From Natronorubrum tibetense GA33 (GTDB lineage: Archaea; Halobacteriota; Halobacteria; Halobacteriales; Natrialbaceae), in the NCBI RefSeq assembly GCF_000383975.1, contig NZ_KB913021.1:1-64000 (forward strand): a DNA stretch of 64,000 nt, given 5' to 3'. The notes beneath the pieces are model-generated. The model ran no database searches. It was not told the DNA's origin and was given only the letters and a program-made list of their open reading frames with translations. Below, one piece after another: positions 34,874-45,417 of this stretch. A program made the translations under genes and the position numbers. Position 1 is the stretch's first letter. Each line of letters opens with the position of its first letter.

Positions 34874-35075
34874 TTCACAACAACCTACGACGGCGTCGCC
34901 GACGAACCGTTCTCCAGGGGGCAATCCTCGAAGACCGAGTCCCGAGACGACGTAAGCCCGACTGGAACTATGAACTGTACGGCGACGCGAGACGCTGTGG
35001 GGTCTGAGAAAGCTACCTGTCGTGGGTCACATGGTAGGGGAACGATTTAGGCCACTGCCATGTCACGACAAGAGC

Positions 35076-35459
35076 ATGGATTCTGGGTGGGACGACATCG
35101 ATCGGCCGGCGAACGATCTCTCACAGCCTGCCGACCCCGCTGCAGTGTTCGCATCGACTTCCACGGACGTGGACGCGATATGATCGACACTACGGGAGCT
35201 GCTGGCCGAGAACCTCAATCGCGGTACCCTTCTCCGGGTTCGCGACACGGTCACCGATCTTATCGACGCTCTTCCCGAGAACCGTCCGCCGACGGTGTCG
35301 ACGGTGAATCTCCTTCTCGACGTCGTGGTGCACGTCAGTAGTCCTGAGTTCGGTGCCAGCGGCACGTCGTTCGGACTCAGAACGCTGTCGTCGGAGACGA
35401 TCCGTACTACGACATCAGTGCTCGCCGATATCGCCGAGAACATCCGCAAGTCGTCTTAG
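35076..35459 (+). pseudogene. Small gene with an in-frame stop
   Basis: The frame starts ATGGATTCTGGG at 35076 (MDSGWDDIDRP) and runs for 127 codons to a TAG at 35457-35459, broken only by a TGA at 35181-35183 after TDVDAI. The part after the stop reads STLRELLAENLNRG and LLLDVVVHVSS, with good haloarchaeal codon use, so a single nonsense change is the simplest reading. No good start exists just after the stop. Unknown function. Recoding at the TGA cannot be excluded but is not supported. Confidence 0.6.
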
Positions 35460-35807
35460 ACGCCCACTTCCCCGCCCTCCAGGACGTCTTCGGCGACGCA
35501 GATCGGGCTAGGCGCGAACAGTCTGCCGACATCTTCGCAGACTGATCCGGCGCGGTCACGATGAACTTCTCAGTGTCGTCGCCGGTGACTGGATAGCAGG
35601 AGATGTAGTCAGGTGCGAGGTGTGCTTTAAGCCAGCGCCGGACACGGCGGTGGGCCAGTCGCCAGGCGCAGTGGAGGTAGAACAGCTGAAGCAGTGGGGT
35701 CGCGTCCCCTCTGGAACGTCCTCGTCCTCCGATGTCGTGAACTTGTAGTACGGGTCCGTGTCCATATCCGAGTCGTCGTCGCAGTCCACCGTATGGGCTT
35801 GTGGCAT
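35456..35807 (-). pseudogene. Decayed gene with at least two frameshifts
   Basis: Read on the - strand, three frames join to one product: MPQAHTVDCDDDSDMDTDPY to about DVPE, then LLQLFYLHCAWRLAHRRVRR to VTAPDQ, then VCEDVGRLFAPSPICVAEDV to a TAA at 35456. The pieces are coherent and in order, so a former gene of about 115 aa is likely. Its end overlaps the end of the + strand relic at 35459, tail to tail. Family unknown. Confidence 0.6.
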
Positions 35808-35870
35808 TCTACGAAGACTGTAAACTTCCCGACACTTGCTGCTGCCCTTCGTCTGAACCTGTTCCGATCG

Positions 35871-38800
35871 TTACTGGTACACGACCGATTCGAGCGCGGC
35901 GTCGATGTCGATATTGAGATTTGCCTCGATGCGGTCGCCGTCGTCTATGACGGCCTCGATTTCAATAAGGTGGTCGACGGCTTCCTCAAGCCGTTCCTCG
36001 ATACGGCTGCCGACGCGATCGTAACCGAACCGTCGTGTAGTCTCGAGGACGAGGTCGGTGCGGGTCATCGCGCCCCCGTTCGCAAGCAGTACGTAGGAGG
36101 CTTTCGCGAGTTCCGCACGTGGAATCGCGGTGACTTTGCGGCGATCATCGGCGTGTCCGCGGAGCGGAATCTCCGCGGCATCTCGCGGTGGCCAGAGGAA
36201 GGCGTCGTGGATGTGGAGGTGGCCGGCATCGGCGATCGCCTGGGCCTGGTCAGCGAGCCGCTCGCGGAGGTCGGTGTCGAGACGGTCGGCTTCGAGCGCC
36301 TCGGCGACGGTTCGGTAGGCGGTTGTCTCGGTGACGGGGCCGGCATCGGCGACTATCGAGAGGAGTGCACGCTGGACTTCTCGCGGTGGCACGCCGAAGT
36401 CGTCGCCGTTGAGATCGGGGACCGTGGGCGGCTCGTACGTGTCGAATGGGTCACCACCGTCGGACTGTACAGGGTGCGAGTCCGCCTCTTCAGCGGCTGG
36501 GTCGGTGGCGGTGCACTCGCGGTCGCTCGGCGGGTGCACGAGGGTCGTAGCGTCGACCGCCGGCTCGGGATCGCCGTTGCCGTTGACACGTTCGCGGATG
36601 CGGTCACGTTCACGTTCGGGGTCGGTCGCCCAGGTTGGCGCCCAGATACGATGGACGTCCCAGCCGCGGTCCGCAAGCACGAGCTGGCGGAGGCGCTCGC
36701 GATCTCGGGTACTGGCGGCGTGTCGTGCCGCGGCACCGTCGAGTTCGATGCCGAGCGCGTACTGGTGGGGGTCCTCAGGGTCGCGTATCGCCATATCGAG
36801 GACGTACCCCGCGGTTCCGAGGTCGGTGGCGACATCGAATCCGGCATCGCTAAGCGTCTTGTAGACATCGCGAGCAAGCGGCGAGTCGAGCGTATCGTCG
36901 GTTGGCGACGCCCTGCCGGCGGTCGTGGGGACGCTGTCGGCGTCGACCTCGCTCGTGATCGGGGGGTCACCGTCGCTTGCGGTCGGAGACGCGGCGGTGG
37001 GGTCGTGGTCGCGGACGTGCGCAAGGTAGCGTTTGAAGTCCGCGACGCCACGGTGTGTGGCGCCGCTGGCGTCGACGTCTTCGGGATGGAGCGAGGAGAC
37101 GACGGTAACCTGGCGGCGGGCGCGCGTGATAGCGACGTTCAGGCGGCGGTGCCCCCCGCTCCGGTTCAGAGGACCGAAGTTCGCGGTCACGGTCCCCGAT
37201 TCGGTAGGGCCGTAACCGACGCTAAAGACAATGCGGTCGCGTTCGTCGCCCTGAACGACCTCGAGGGTCTTCACGAAGAACCCCTCCTGGACGTCCTCGC
37301 AGTCGACGAATGCGTCGAGCGTAGGGTTCTCGCGGCGGCGGTCGGCGAGCGCGTCGCGGATGGCGCGCTCTTGGGCGCGACTGAACGCAACCACACCGAG
37401 GGTCTCGTCGGGACGCATTTCGGCGTGGCTGGCAACGATGTCGACGACACGCTCGGCCTCGCGCTCGTTCTGTCTGGTGTCGCCGCGGTCGTAGACGCCG
37501 TCGGGGACGTACTCGAACTCGAGGCCTGTGGTCGTATCGTCGGTGGCCGGCGCGGGGAATGTCCGGAGTCGTCCGTCGTAGTAGCGGTCGTTCGAGAACG
37601 AGACGAGCGACGGGGCGGCGCTCCGGTAGTGCCACGTGAGGTACTGCTCGGGGATCACGGCCGCGGCCTCGTCGAGGATGCTCTCGAGGTCAGTGCGGCC
37701 GCCTGTGTCGTCGGCGAGGTCGGTCTCGAAGAACGACGTCGGCGGGAGCTGGTTCGCGTCCCCCGCGACGATCACCTGGTCGGCACGGACGAGTGCGCTC
37801 ACGGCTTTCGCGGGCGGTATCTGGCTGGCCTCATCGAAGATGACGGTGTCGAACTCGATGGCGTCGAGCGCGAGGGAGTCAGCGACGGTACGGGGACTCA
37901 TCATAAAGCACGGCTTGAGTTGCTGGATGATTTCGCCGGCGTCCGCGAAAAGTTCACGGAGCGGTCGCTGGTGGTGGGCCTTCCCGAGTTCGCGCTTCAG
38001 GACGACCTGCGCGGCGCTGTCGGCGTGTTCGAGTTCGATGCTGGGACGACGGCTCGTGACGGCGTGGCGGACGGCCGCGGCGTCATGCTCTCGGAGCGCG
38101 TCGTCGGCCTCTCGGTACGTCTCGAGGTGGTGTGTGTACGTCTCGGCGTTGAACGTGTCGAGGTCCGTCTCGTCGTAGAGGGCGTTCAGCCAGTGGCGGT
38201 AGAACCCACGCTCGAACGCGCTGACGAGGTGGCTAGAGTCGTGGCCGGCCGCGAGGAACTCGTCGAGATAGTCGCCGGCGATAGTGTCGGCGACGCGGTT
38301 GCGGGCGGCTTGGAAGGCTACCCAGTCTTGGAGGCGGTCGAGGTTCTCGCGCAGTGTTTCGAGGACGGTGCGCTGGGCGCTCCACGACGCGGCGGGGAAC
38401 GCGGTACCGTCGGCGTCCAGTTCATCGAGTGCGACGAACGACGCGAGGTCGTCGCGGGCGGCCTGGAAGCGTTCGCGGTGCGTGGCGAGCGCTTCGTGGA
38501 ACTCGTCGATGGTATCGAACGCGTTCGCGTCCAGGCCCCCGCTGGCGGTCGCTGGGTCGACGACGTCGGTGTCGGCAAGTGCACGCACCCAGTCCGAGAC
38601 ACCCTGCACCCGCTGCCAGTCGATGTTCTCCTGCAGGCGCGCACCATCGATGCCGTCCTGCGTGGGCTCGGGGTCCACATCGGTTCCGTCCACAAACGGC
38701 ACGAGGTAGCGCGGGTCGACATCCACCTCGGCGATAGTGTCTTCGAGTGACTGGAGCGCGCGGAGCCGACGGGCGTCCTCACGGAGAGCCGCGAGGTCCG

Positions 38801-40748
38801 GCGTGTAGCCCTCGCGTGCGTGAGTGGTGAGCCGGCGCTTGAGTCGCCGGTAGCTCGGACGGACGTACCGCAGCCGTCCGTACGCGCAGAGCGTCTCGTG
38901 GAGTTCGCGGCCATCCTCGTCGAAAATGCTGGACGCGTATCGCTCGCGGAGGTGCGATTCGTGATCGGCGCGTTCAACGTGCGCTGCGGCCAGGGTGGCG
39001 ACGGGGCCGTCAGGCGCGTAGAACGCGGCGTCGAGAAATGCTGCCGGGAGCAAGTTGACGGGGGCGTCGGTGAGCGTCACGAGCGCGCGCTCGACATCTT
39101 CGAAGCTGGTCGCGTCTCGGAGTTCGACGCTGACGGTAGACGCAAGCCGGTCCGCGAGGTCGCACATCGCGTCGACGGCGGAGAGCTGATCTTCGATGGC
39201 GTCGGCGACACGCTCGCGGGTGTCGACGCGCCATCCGTCGACCGTCGCCGCCCGCCAGGGGTGCGTCGCGAAGTTCTCGAGTACGTCATCGAACGCCGCC
39301 ACCTCACGGAGTGCGGTGATGGCGTCGTCGACAGCGTTCTGTCCGACGGCGAGCGGCGCGTCGACGTTTACGTCGACTCGAGGTTCGTTGCGGCCGGCGG
39401 CGACGATGCCGAGCGCCTCGTAAGGCGTGACCGCAAACCCATCGGGCGGCGTCGTCAATCGCTCCGCGTGGTCGTCGAGGATGGCGGCCGCGTCGTCGCG
39501 GTGCTCACGGCACGCGTCCCGACCCGCCGGTAGGTCGGCGCGGCCAGAGCGCAACTCGCGGCCGAGCGCGTCCAGGACGTTCGACTTGGTGGCCTGCTGG
39601 CCGTGCGCTTCGAGACAGAACCGCCCCAGTCCGACCTCCGCGAGCCGCGACTGGACGACGTCGAGTGCGGCCTGCTTTTCGCTGACGAACAGCACGCGCT
39701 CGTCCCGGCCAAGCTTCGCCGCGACGATGTTTGAGATCGTCTGACTCTTCCCCGTGCCCGGTGGACCCTGGAGGACGAAGCTCTCGCCGTCGAGTGCCGC
39801 GTCGATGGCCGCCCGCTGGGACGGGTCCGCCTCCAAGACCTGGTATGCCAACTGGTTCGCGTCGCGCTCTGTCTCGTCAGTGGACGTTCCTTCCCTCGTC
39901 GTCCCGTCGGCAGTCGTCTCCTCGTTGATTTCTCGGTCGTCCGTGTGGCCGTTGAGGGCGTCGGTGTCGCCGGCGATTGCGCGCACGAGCGGGTCGCTCG
40001 TGATGGCCTCGCGGTTCCGGTCGAGGTCCTCGTAGAGACTGACAGTCGCGAAGTCGAAAATGCAGACCGCGAGCTCGCGGGAGATTCCCCAGTCGTGGAA
40101 CGAGTCGGCGATGGCGGCGATGGCGTCGAACGCGGCGTCGAGGTCATCGACGGCGATATCACCGTCGGCGGGAAGGTCGAGGTCCCGTTCTATCTGGAGC
40201 TTCCGGCGGAGCGCCGGGTTCACGACGAGCGGCGCCCCGTCGTACGCCACGACGTGTGCGTGGACGTCCTCGGCTGTTTCCGGCCGGTGTTCGAGTTCGA
40301 CCGACAGGAGGAACAGCGGGGACTCGTAGGGCTCGGTGTCACCGGATTCGGTCCACGTGAGGCGGCCGATCGACAGGAACAGCGTATCCGCGCCGCGCTC
40401 GCGGAGGTACTGGCGGTGATAGCGTTCGATGGCGTCGAGCGACTCCTCGGCCGCCTCTGGCGCTCGTAGGGCGACCGCCGCGTCTGTCCCTGCCGAGTCG
40501 CTGACCGTCGTCGGGTCCGTTCGGGCCGTCTCCGGTGGTGACTCGTCCGGTGCCTTCGCGAGTTCGATCGCGCCAGTCTCGCGGAGGCGGTCGACGACCG
40601 GCCCAGCCGCCGCAGCCAGCGGAATCGACTTCGTCTTTGTCGGCTCAAAGTCCACGAGCGTATTCCGCCGCGTCAAATCGAGGAGTTGTTCCTGCCAGCC
40701 GTCGACGACCGCGTCCACGGCCGCGTCGCAAGCCTCCTCCGCCGTCAT
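35871..40748 (-). CDS. DUF4011-type SF1 helicase with Vsr-like nuclease domain
   Basis: 1625 aa. The N-terminus has the DUF4011 signature WQEQLLDLTRRNTLVDF (residues 18-34). The SF1 helicase core has Walker A GPPGTGKS at 328-335, DEASQIPPAKA (Walker B) and GDANQLPP in the next third, then VVQGDERD and VAITRARRQVTVVSS (motifs V and VI). Near the C-terminus, GYVLDMAI and YALGIELDG with DRERLRQLVL and GWDVHRIW match the Vsr-like/MTES_1575 endonuclease domain (PD-(D/E)XK type). A further 190 residues form a tail, perhaps winged-helix. Proteins of this plan are large single-gene or accessory factors found in defence islands. It probably unwinds and cleaves nucleic acid. Gene is complete; no partner is adjacent. 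Confidence 0.92.
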   Translation of the reverse strand: MTAEEACDAAVDAVVDGWQEQLLDLTRRNTLVDFEPTKTKSIPLAAAAGPVVDRLRETGAIELAKAPDESPPETARTDPTTVSDSAGTDAAVALRAPEAAEESLDAIERYHRQYLRERGADTLFLSIGRLTWTESGDTEPYESPLFLLSVELEHRPETAEDVHAHVVAYDGAPLVVNPALRRKLQIERDLDLPADGDIAVDDLDAAFDAIAAIADSFHDWGISRELAVCIFDFATVSLYEDLDRNREAITSDPLVRAIAGDTDALNGHTDDREINEETTADGTTREGTSTDETERDANQLAYQVLEADPSQRAAIDAALDGESFVLQGPPGTGKSQTISNIVAAKLGRDERVLFVSEKQAALDVVQSRLAEVGLGRFCLEAHGQQATKSNVLDALGRELRSGRADLPAGRDACREHRDDAAAILDDHAERLTTPPDGFAVTPYEALGIVAAGRNEPRVDVNVDAPLAVGQNAVDDAITALREVAAFDDVLENFATHPWRAATVDGWRVDTRERVADAIEDQLSAVDAMCDLADRLASTVSVELRDATSFEDVERALVTLTDAPVNLLPAAFLDAAFYAPDGPVATLAAAHVERADHESHLRERYASSIFDEDGRELHETLCAYGRLRYVRPSYRRLKRRLTTHAREGYTPDLAALREDARRLRALQSLEDTIAEVDVDPRYLVPFVDGTDVDPEPTQDGIDGARLQENIDWQRVQGVSDWVRALADTDVVDPATASGGLDANAFDTIDEFHEALATHRERFQAARDDLASFVALDELDADGTAFPAASWSAQRTVLETLRENLDRLQDWVAFQAARNRVADTIAGDYLDEFLAAGHDSSHLVSAFERGFYRHWLNALYDETDLDTFNAETYTHHLETYREADDALREHDAAAVRHAVTSRRPSIELEHADSAAQVVLKRELGKAHHQRPLRELFADAGEIIQQLKPCFMMSPRTVADSLALDAIEFDTVIFDEASQIPPAKAVSALVRADQVIVAGDANQLPPTSFFETDLADDTGGRTDLESILDEAAAVIPEQYLTWHYRSAAPSLVSFSNDRYYDGRLRTFPAPATDDTTTGLEFEYVPDGVYDRGDTRQNEREAERVVDIVASHAEMRPDETLGVVAFSRAQERAIRDALADRRRENPTLDAFVDCEDVQEGFFVKTLEVVQGDERDRIVFSVGYGPTESGTVTANFGPLNRSGGHRRLNVAITRARRQVTVVSSLHPEDVDASGATHRGVADFKRYLAHVRDHDPTAASPTASDGDPPITSEVDADSVPTTAGRASPTDDTLDSPLARDVYKTLSDAGFDVATDLGTAGYVLDMAIRDPEDPHQYALGIELDGAAARHAASTRDRERLRQLVLADRGWDVHRIWAPTWATDPERERDRIRERVNGNGDPEPAVDATTLVHPPSDRECTATDPAAEEADSHPVQSDGGDPFDTYEPPTVPDLNGDDFGVPPREVQRALLSIVADAGPVTETTAYRTVAEALEADRLDTDLRERLADQAQAIADAGHLHIHDAFLWPPRDAAEIPLRGHADDRRKVTAIPRAELAKASYVLLANGGAMTRTDLVLETTRRFGYDRVGSRIEERLEEAVDHLIEIEAVIDDGDRIEANLNIDIDAALESVVYQ

Positions 40749-40978
40749 CGACCCACCTCCGCGTCGGTGATGTGGAGTCGCGATGTTCGGGATGATCGAA
40801 TGTCTGGAGTCGCGAGCGTCATCTCACTCGAACATCACCCCTCGATCGGATAGTGGGGCCTGGCGATGCACAACTACTGTAACGTTAGGAGTGGGACACG
40901 AGCGCGAGCTACTACACGGCCTGTAGGCGCACACAGCGACCTAAACGGCCAGTGCACGGAAACTCACGTGAGTCATCC

Positions 40979-41560
40979 ATGCATCCCGAACCGCACGATT
41001 CAGCGTTCTACCGCACCATCATCGAACATCTCGTCGACGACTGCCCGTGGGACTCAATCAACGGCGATGTCAGGCCGAGCCGCGTCGCTGCAACCGCGGC
41101 CGACCCAACCGCCGTCGCCGAACTCCAGCTGACGCACCTCTTGACTGACGCGGAGCTATACTGCCAACTCCCCGGCCCCGGCGACGGTTCGGCCGCACAT
41201 CTAGTCCTCTACCAGGGACTCGACCATGCGCTCGATGGCACTGGTGAACCGAGCGACGACGGGTTTGTAGAAACCCTCTCGGCAGCACACGAGACCATCG
41301 CGAGCGTTCACGAGAGCGAGTACGTCACGCCCGTTGCAGACCCCACCATCATTCTCGAGGCACACGTCCCGCACAGCTACACCGAGAGCAAGCTGTATTC
41401 GATGATGACCGCAATTTCGGCGACCGCGCTTCGTGTCCAGCGCCTGCATGGCGAGCTCCGAACAACGGTGAACGCCGTCTCGAACGTCGAGTCTGACGGC
41501 GGCCACCGACGCTCCCCGCTCGTATTTGAATCCAGCGTTGAGTCGGCATGTCAACGGTAG
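40979..41560 (+). CDS. Hypothetical protein next to the helicase
   Basis: 193 aa from the ATG at 40979 (MHPEPHDSAFYRT). The composition is haloarchaeal (acidic, GC-ending codons), with helices such as TAVAELQLTHLL and SYTESKLYSMMTAISATALR. No known domain. It is divergent from the helicase gene, with 230 bp between starts, and may be under a shared control region. Its job is unknown. Confidence 0.65.
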   Translation: MHPEPHDSAFYRTIIEHLVDDCPWDSINGDVRPSRVAATAADPTAVAELQLTHLLTDAELYCQLPGPGDGSAAHLVLYQGLDHALDGTGEPSDDGFVETLSAAHETIASVHESEYVTPVADPTIILEAHVPHSYTESKLYSMMTAISATALRVQRLHGELRTTVNAVSNVESDGGHRRSPLVFESSVESACQR

Positions 41561-41678
41561 CGTCGGACGCCTGACCGCTGTCAAACTAGGTATGAAGACC
41601 GAACTTGTACCACTCGATTGGGCGGCCGATGGCCGCGAGATACGAACCTAGCGTCGACCCAGGACGGTGCCGTGACAT

Positions 41679-41881
41679 ATGTCGGACCTCCGTTCGACAA
41701 CGTCGTGACCACCGTTCGCGTGAATACGACGGCTACAAGGACACTTTCTCACCGAGCGGAAGCCCCACCGGCGCCTCGCGTTCTGTGCCTCCTGCGGCAC
41801 GTACCACGAGGACACCATGGACGAGTTGGCCTACTCCACGGCGAGACCGAGTTACGGTACGTCGTGTCGATGCGAGCCTGA
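41679..41881 (+). pseudogene. Possible relic of a small zinc-binding protein
   Basis: Three frames join in order: MSDLRSTTS, then REYDGYKDT, then FLTERKPHRRLAFCASCGTY with HEDTMDELA, ending in a piece reading LLHGETELRYVVSMRA and a TGA. The CASCGTYH segment is a Cys-Cys-His site like those in small zinc proteins. Several frameshifts would be needed, so support is modest. The rest of 41561-42044 has nothing convincing. Confidence 0.35.
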
Positions 41882-42044
41882 AACTGCTGTCACGAAGGCG
41901 TTGAACCGGTCGACGGGTATCCTGAGGAACCAGACACTTCGCGCATCGACGGCCTGGATACCGACGAAAAGGACTGACCGCCACCCCCAAACCGTGGCTG
42001 GCACTGACGGCGATCTCAGTGGACGACACCGGGTCGAAGGTCGG

Positions 42045-45041
42045 CTATGGCACGTCAGCGGCGCCAGTCTGGGCAGCGGTGAGGACGTCGATGGCCGTCA
42101 GCCGGGTCGCGGGCGGGACATCGTCGGTCTCCGCGAGGAACCTCTGGGTCTGGCGTCGAATACGCTCCGCGTGCTCGGAGTCCGGCCGTCGTTCGAGGGC
42201 GCGAGCGACGGCTTCGAGTATCTCCCGTCGACCGGGGTCCGTGCTGTCGAGGTACCGACGCAGTCCGTCCTCGAAAGACATCCGAATGATGTCGACATCA
42301 CCAATCGCCTGGCCACTTCCGACCTTGAGCACCGTTTCCAGGAACCACTCGGGATCGAGGACGTCGGTCTCGACCAATCCGGGAAAGAACTGCACAGGCG
42401 TGTACTCCGTCTCTTTGTAGATGGCTTTCCGGAGTTGGCGCCCTATATATGCCGTGAGCGATTCGGTGACGGTCGACCCCAGCATTCGAAGAATCGTCGC
42501 ACGTCGACACTCGCCGGGCGTCTGTAGAAACTCATCGAGTATCATAATCTGCTGAATCAAGCCTTCACCGCTGCCCGGCAGAATCCAACCCGTTGAATCG
42601 AACGGCGTGTCTTCGCCAGGGCTCTCGTCGAGCGCTACCCTGTCAATTATGTCGTTCGCCACCGCCGGCACGTCGGGCGCTTCTGCGAAGACTGCCTCGC
42701 CGACCAGTCGAGTGCGGTAGCGGCGTCTGAGCCCCGTGGTGTCAGCGGCGTGGTCCTCGAGCACAGGTATCGGGTTCCGGTCCTCATCCGTGCAGAGTGT
42801 CGCGACTTCGCCGATTGCAGCGGTGACCGACAGTCGATGCCGCCGTGGCACTGTCTCTACGTGCTCGAGCAATGATTTGCATGAGGCCGGCGCGACCTCT
42901 GGGGCCGCCGCGAGTACCTCGCCAAGTTCCTGTGTCGCCACCCAGCGAGTCGGCCCAGTGGTCGACGGAATGCGCGCTCGGTACTCCCGAAGTAATGCCG
43001 CCGAGGTACTCGCGTTCCGCGCGATTGATTCGCCGAGTACCTGCGCGAGACGGTCCCGCCTGCTGCCTTCCGCCGTTTTGCACGCAACATGGAGTGGCTG
43101 GAGTTGCTCGGGGAGCGGTCGTGGGACGGTCGAGATGGCTTCACCGAGCGCTCCAGTGGCGCGAATCCGAAGCGGCTGTTCGAGGGACTGAACCAGGTCC
43201 ACAAGTCGCGCCACCGCTTCGTCTTCCAACGACGTTAGCGCCCTGATACTGTCCCTGAGTGACCCCAGCGCGTGCCACTGGGGTATCTCGTCGTCCGTAC
43301 TCCTGATAGCCTCGACATAGATGTCGATTGCCGTCGAGGCGGTCTGGGGGTTCGAACCGACGATTTCGCCGAGAATGCGTGTGTTGAACGCGCGCTCGTC
43401 GTTCCCGAGGGACGGGCCGTGGAAGACGTTGTCGACGAACGGCTCGGTGACGTCGTTCACTAGAGAGCGGTCGGCGAGTGCGAGTTCGCCGAGGGCCTGT
43501 TTCGCCCACTCTCGCTCTGTAGGTGTCGCCTCAGGGCTCTGCCAGAAGTCGACGAGTGCTTCGATCGGGTCCGTGGCGCTCTCCGAGATGACTATCGTTG
43601 CGATGGCGAGGGCGTGCAGTAACGGGGCTCGAAAGGTACCGTCCACTGACTCCAACGCCTCCGTGAGCGGGCGTACCGATTTCGGAATGCGGTTCGGTGC
43701 TTCGAGGACGAGTTCTGCGAATCCCTGCGCAGCGTTCTCTTTTGCATCTCCGTCGTAGGTCCGTAGCTCTGACTCGAGTGTCGACAGGACATCATCGCGA
43801 CCGACAGACTCGTTCTCGATGACGCGACCCAACTCCCGGGTGACTGCCAGTCTGGGCGGCGAGTCACTCGAGTCGAACCTCTCCACGAACGTCTGAATAC
43901 TGTCTGAGAAGGACTCGGGGCAGGCGAAAGCGATTACGCCGAGCGCGACACGTGACTGGTTCTGCAGTCGCAAGAGGAACTCTGGGTTTTCTGCCTGCTC
44001 CTTCAGGACCGGGCAGATCGCGGCCATCGAGTCTGCGTCTGCAAGGCGGTACTCGCCTACGGCGAGGGCTGCCGCCGCACGAACCAATCCGTCAACCTCG
44101 CCCATGTACTCGAGAACCGCGTCCGTTGGCGACTCCTCATGCACCCCGATACGCTTGAGGGCGATACCTTCACCGATCGCTCGTGCAGCATCCATCCGAC
44201 GACACCCAGCCGCACTTCGAGTCGCCTCGACGAATTGTTCGAACGACCCACCAGAATGGTGTTCGCCGACGGTGTCTGGCTGCTTGGTACGTATCGCATC
44301 GTTCGCAATTGCGACGTAAGCTTGCGTTCGGCCGAATTCACTGTTCGCAACCTCGTCGAGTACCGCAGCGACCGGCTCCGGGTCCGTCAGCCGGTCGGCA
44401 TGCTGGCCAAGGAGCACGGCCAGCAAGCGCATCGCATGTCGAAGCGCCGAATTCGACTGATCAACGGCCATCAGTGGCGGACGGACGGCCCGAATGTAGT
44501 CGACAAGCGCTCGACACAGAACGTCGAGGTCGAATCGCAGACTGATGTGGTCCCAGACAACTTCGGGGCACCACTTGGTCAAGTTCGCGAGTACCGCCAC
44601 GCTCAGCCGCGTTGTCTCTGTAGTGAACCCTACAGCGAGGATATTCGCAGCCGGGTGTGCGATCGACACCGCCAATTCGTCGGCCGTCTCGATCTTCCGG
44701 AACAATCTCGGGTCAACGACTTCACGCAGTACCGCAAGCAGCGTCCGCGTTACGTCGAGTGAGAGGCCCCGTACGAGCACCGTCTCCCCTGTCGATGTCG
44801 TCTCGACAAGCCGTTCGACTTCGTCCATCAGTAGGTGTGTGAGGATGGGGGAGAAGTACTGCGCCACCTCCTGGTGCTCTTCCGCGGTGTCCCGCAGCGT
44901 CTTGCAGGCAACGAGTCGCCGCTTGAGCCCGCTCCGAGGGTTGTCAGGGCCGACTGGGGCCCGGAGCTTCGCGGCCAGCTCCTTGGGCGTGTAACCGTCC
45001 AGCGGGTCCGCGTGGGCGCCCACATCGTTCGGCTCCGTCAT
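42045..45041 (-). CDS. Large HEAT-repeat protein (998 aa)
   Basis: 998 aa, starting MTEPNDVGAHADP at 45041. Clear HEAT units include RAAAALAVGEYRLA, RLAVTRELGRVI, RATGALGEAIST, VATQELGEVLA and TAIGEVATLC, spaced about 40-45 residues. It is the closest match in length and layout to the gene interrupted by the IS6 element (997 aa before insertion), including the end PPATRLTAIDVL. Probably a cytoplasmic scaffold; no catalytic residues or membrane segments. It is convergent with nothing and divergent from a stretch of 700 bp that separates it from the next HEAT gene. Confidence 0.87.
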   Translation of the reverse strand: MTEPNDVGAHADPLDGYTPKELAAKLRAPVGPDNPRSGLKRRLVACKTLRDTAEEHQEVAQYFSPILTHLLMDEVERLVETTSTGETVLVRGLSLDVTRTLLAVLREVVDPRLFRKIETADELAVSIAHPAANILAVGFTTETTRLSVAVLANLTKWCPEVVWDHISLRFDLDVLCRALVDYIRAVRPPLMAVDQSNSALRHAMRLLAVLLGQHADRLTDPEPVAAVLDEVANSEFGRTQAYVAIANDAIRTKQPDTVGEHHSGGSFEQFVEATRSAAGCRRMDAARAIGEGIALKRIGVHEESPTDAVLEYMGEVDGLVRAAAALAVGEYRLADADSMAAICPVLKEQAENPEFLLRLQNQSRVALGVIAFACPESFSDSIQTFVERFDSSDSPPRLAVTRELGRVIENESVGRDDVLSTLESELRTYDGDAKENAAQGFAELVLEAPNRIPKSVRPLTEALESVDGTFRAPLLHALAIATIVISESATDPIEALVDFWQSPEATPTEREWAKQALGELALADRSLVNDVTEPFVDNVFHGPSLGNDERAFNTRILGEIVGSNPQTASTAIDIYVEAIRSTDDEIPQWHALGSLRDSIRALTSLEDEAVARLVDLVQSLEQPLRIRATGALGEAISTVPRPLPEQLQPLHVACKTAEGSRRDRLAQVLGESIARNASTSAALLREYRARIPSTTGPTRWVATQELGEVLAAAPEVAPASCKSLLEHVETVPRRHRLSVTAAIGEVATLCTDEDRNPIPVLEDHAADTTGLRRRYRTRLVGEAVFAEAPDVPAVANDIIDRVALDESPGEDTPFDSTGWILPGSGEGLIQQIMILDEFLQTPGECRRATILRMLGSTVTESLTAYIGRQLRKAIYKETEYTPVQFFPGLVETDVLDPEWFLETVLKVGSGQAIGDVDIIRMSFEDGLRRYLDSTDPGRREILEAVARALERRPDSEHAERIRRQTQRFLAETDDVPPATRLTAIDVLTAAQTGAADVP

Positions 45042-45417
45042 CGTCCGGTACGTGACACTCGTCTGCCTCTACTTAAACGCACGTTCGCATCGTTCAACTG
45101 ACGACGCGTCTGTGCCTCCAAGTCGTGGATAGAAGCACCAATCATCTCATCGAAACAGGCCGCAATCAAGCATTTGTGATCTCTGTTCGTAACGACTGGT
45201 TCAAACGCGATGTGGTATCGAACTCAAGGTGAATGCGGCGTCGGTCTTCGTCGACAGTCGGAAACGACAGGGCCGCAGCCGGCCGGAAAAGTGCTGACAC
45301 TCGCCCCGGACGCGGAGGCGAGCGAGGCGTCATACGAGTGCCTGCGTCAGGTGGGACCACATGCAGAGACTGGATTTCGGGTCGTCACAGCGGCGAGTCG
45401 TTCGAGAGCGAAAACGG

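Noticed and set aside
35694-38750. Open frame of over 1000 codons on the + strand
   Set aside because: It is antisense to the DUF4011 helicase, whose motifs are unmistakable. Long shadow frames are expected in GC-rich haloarchaeal DNA.
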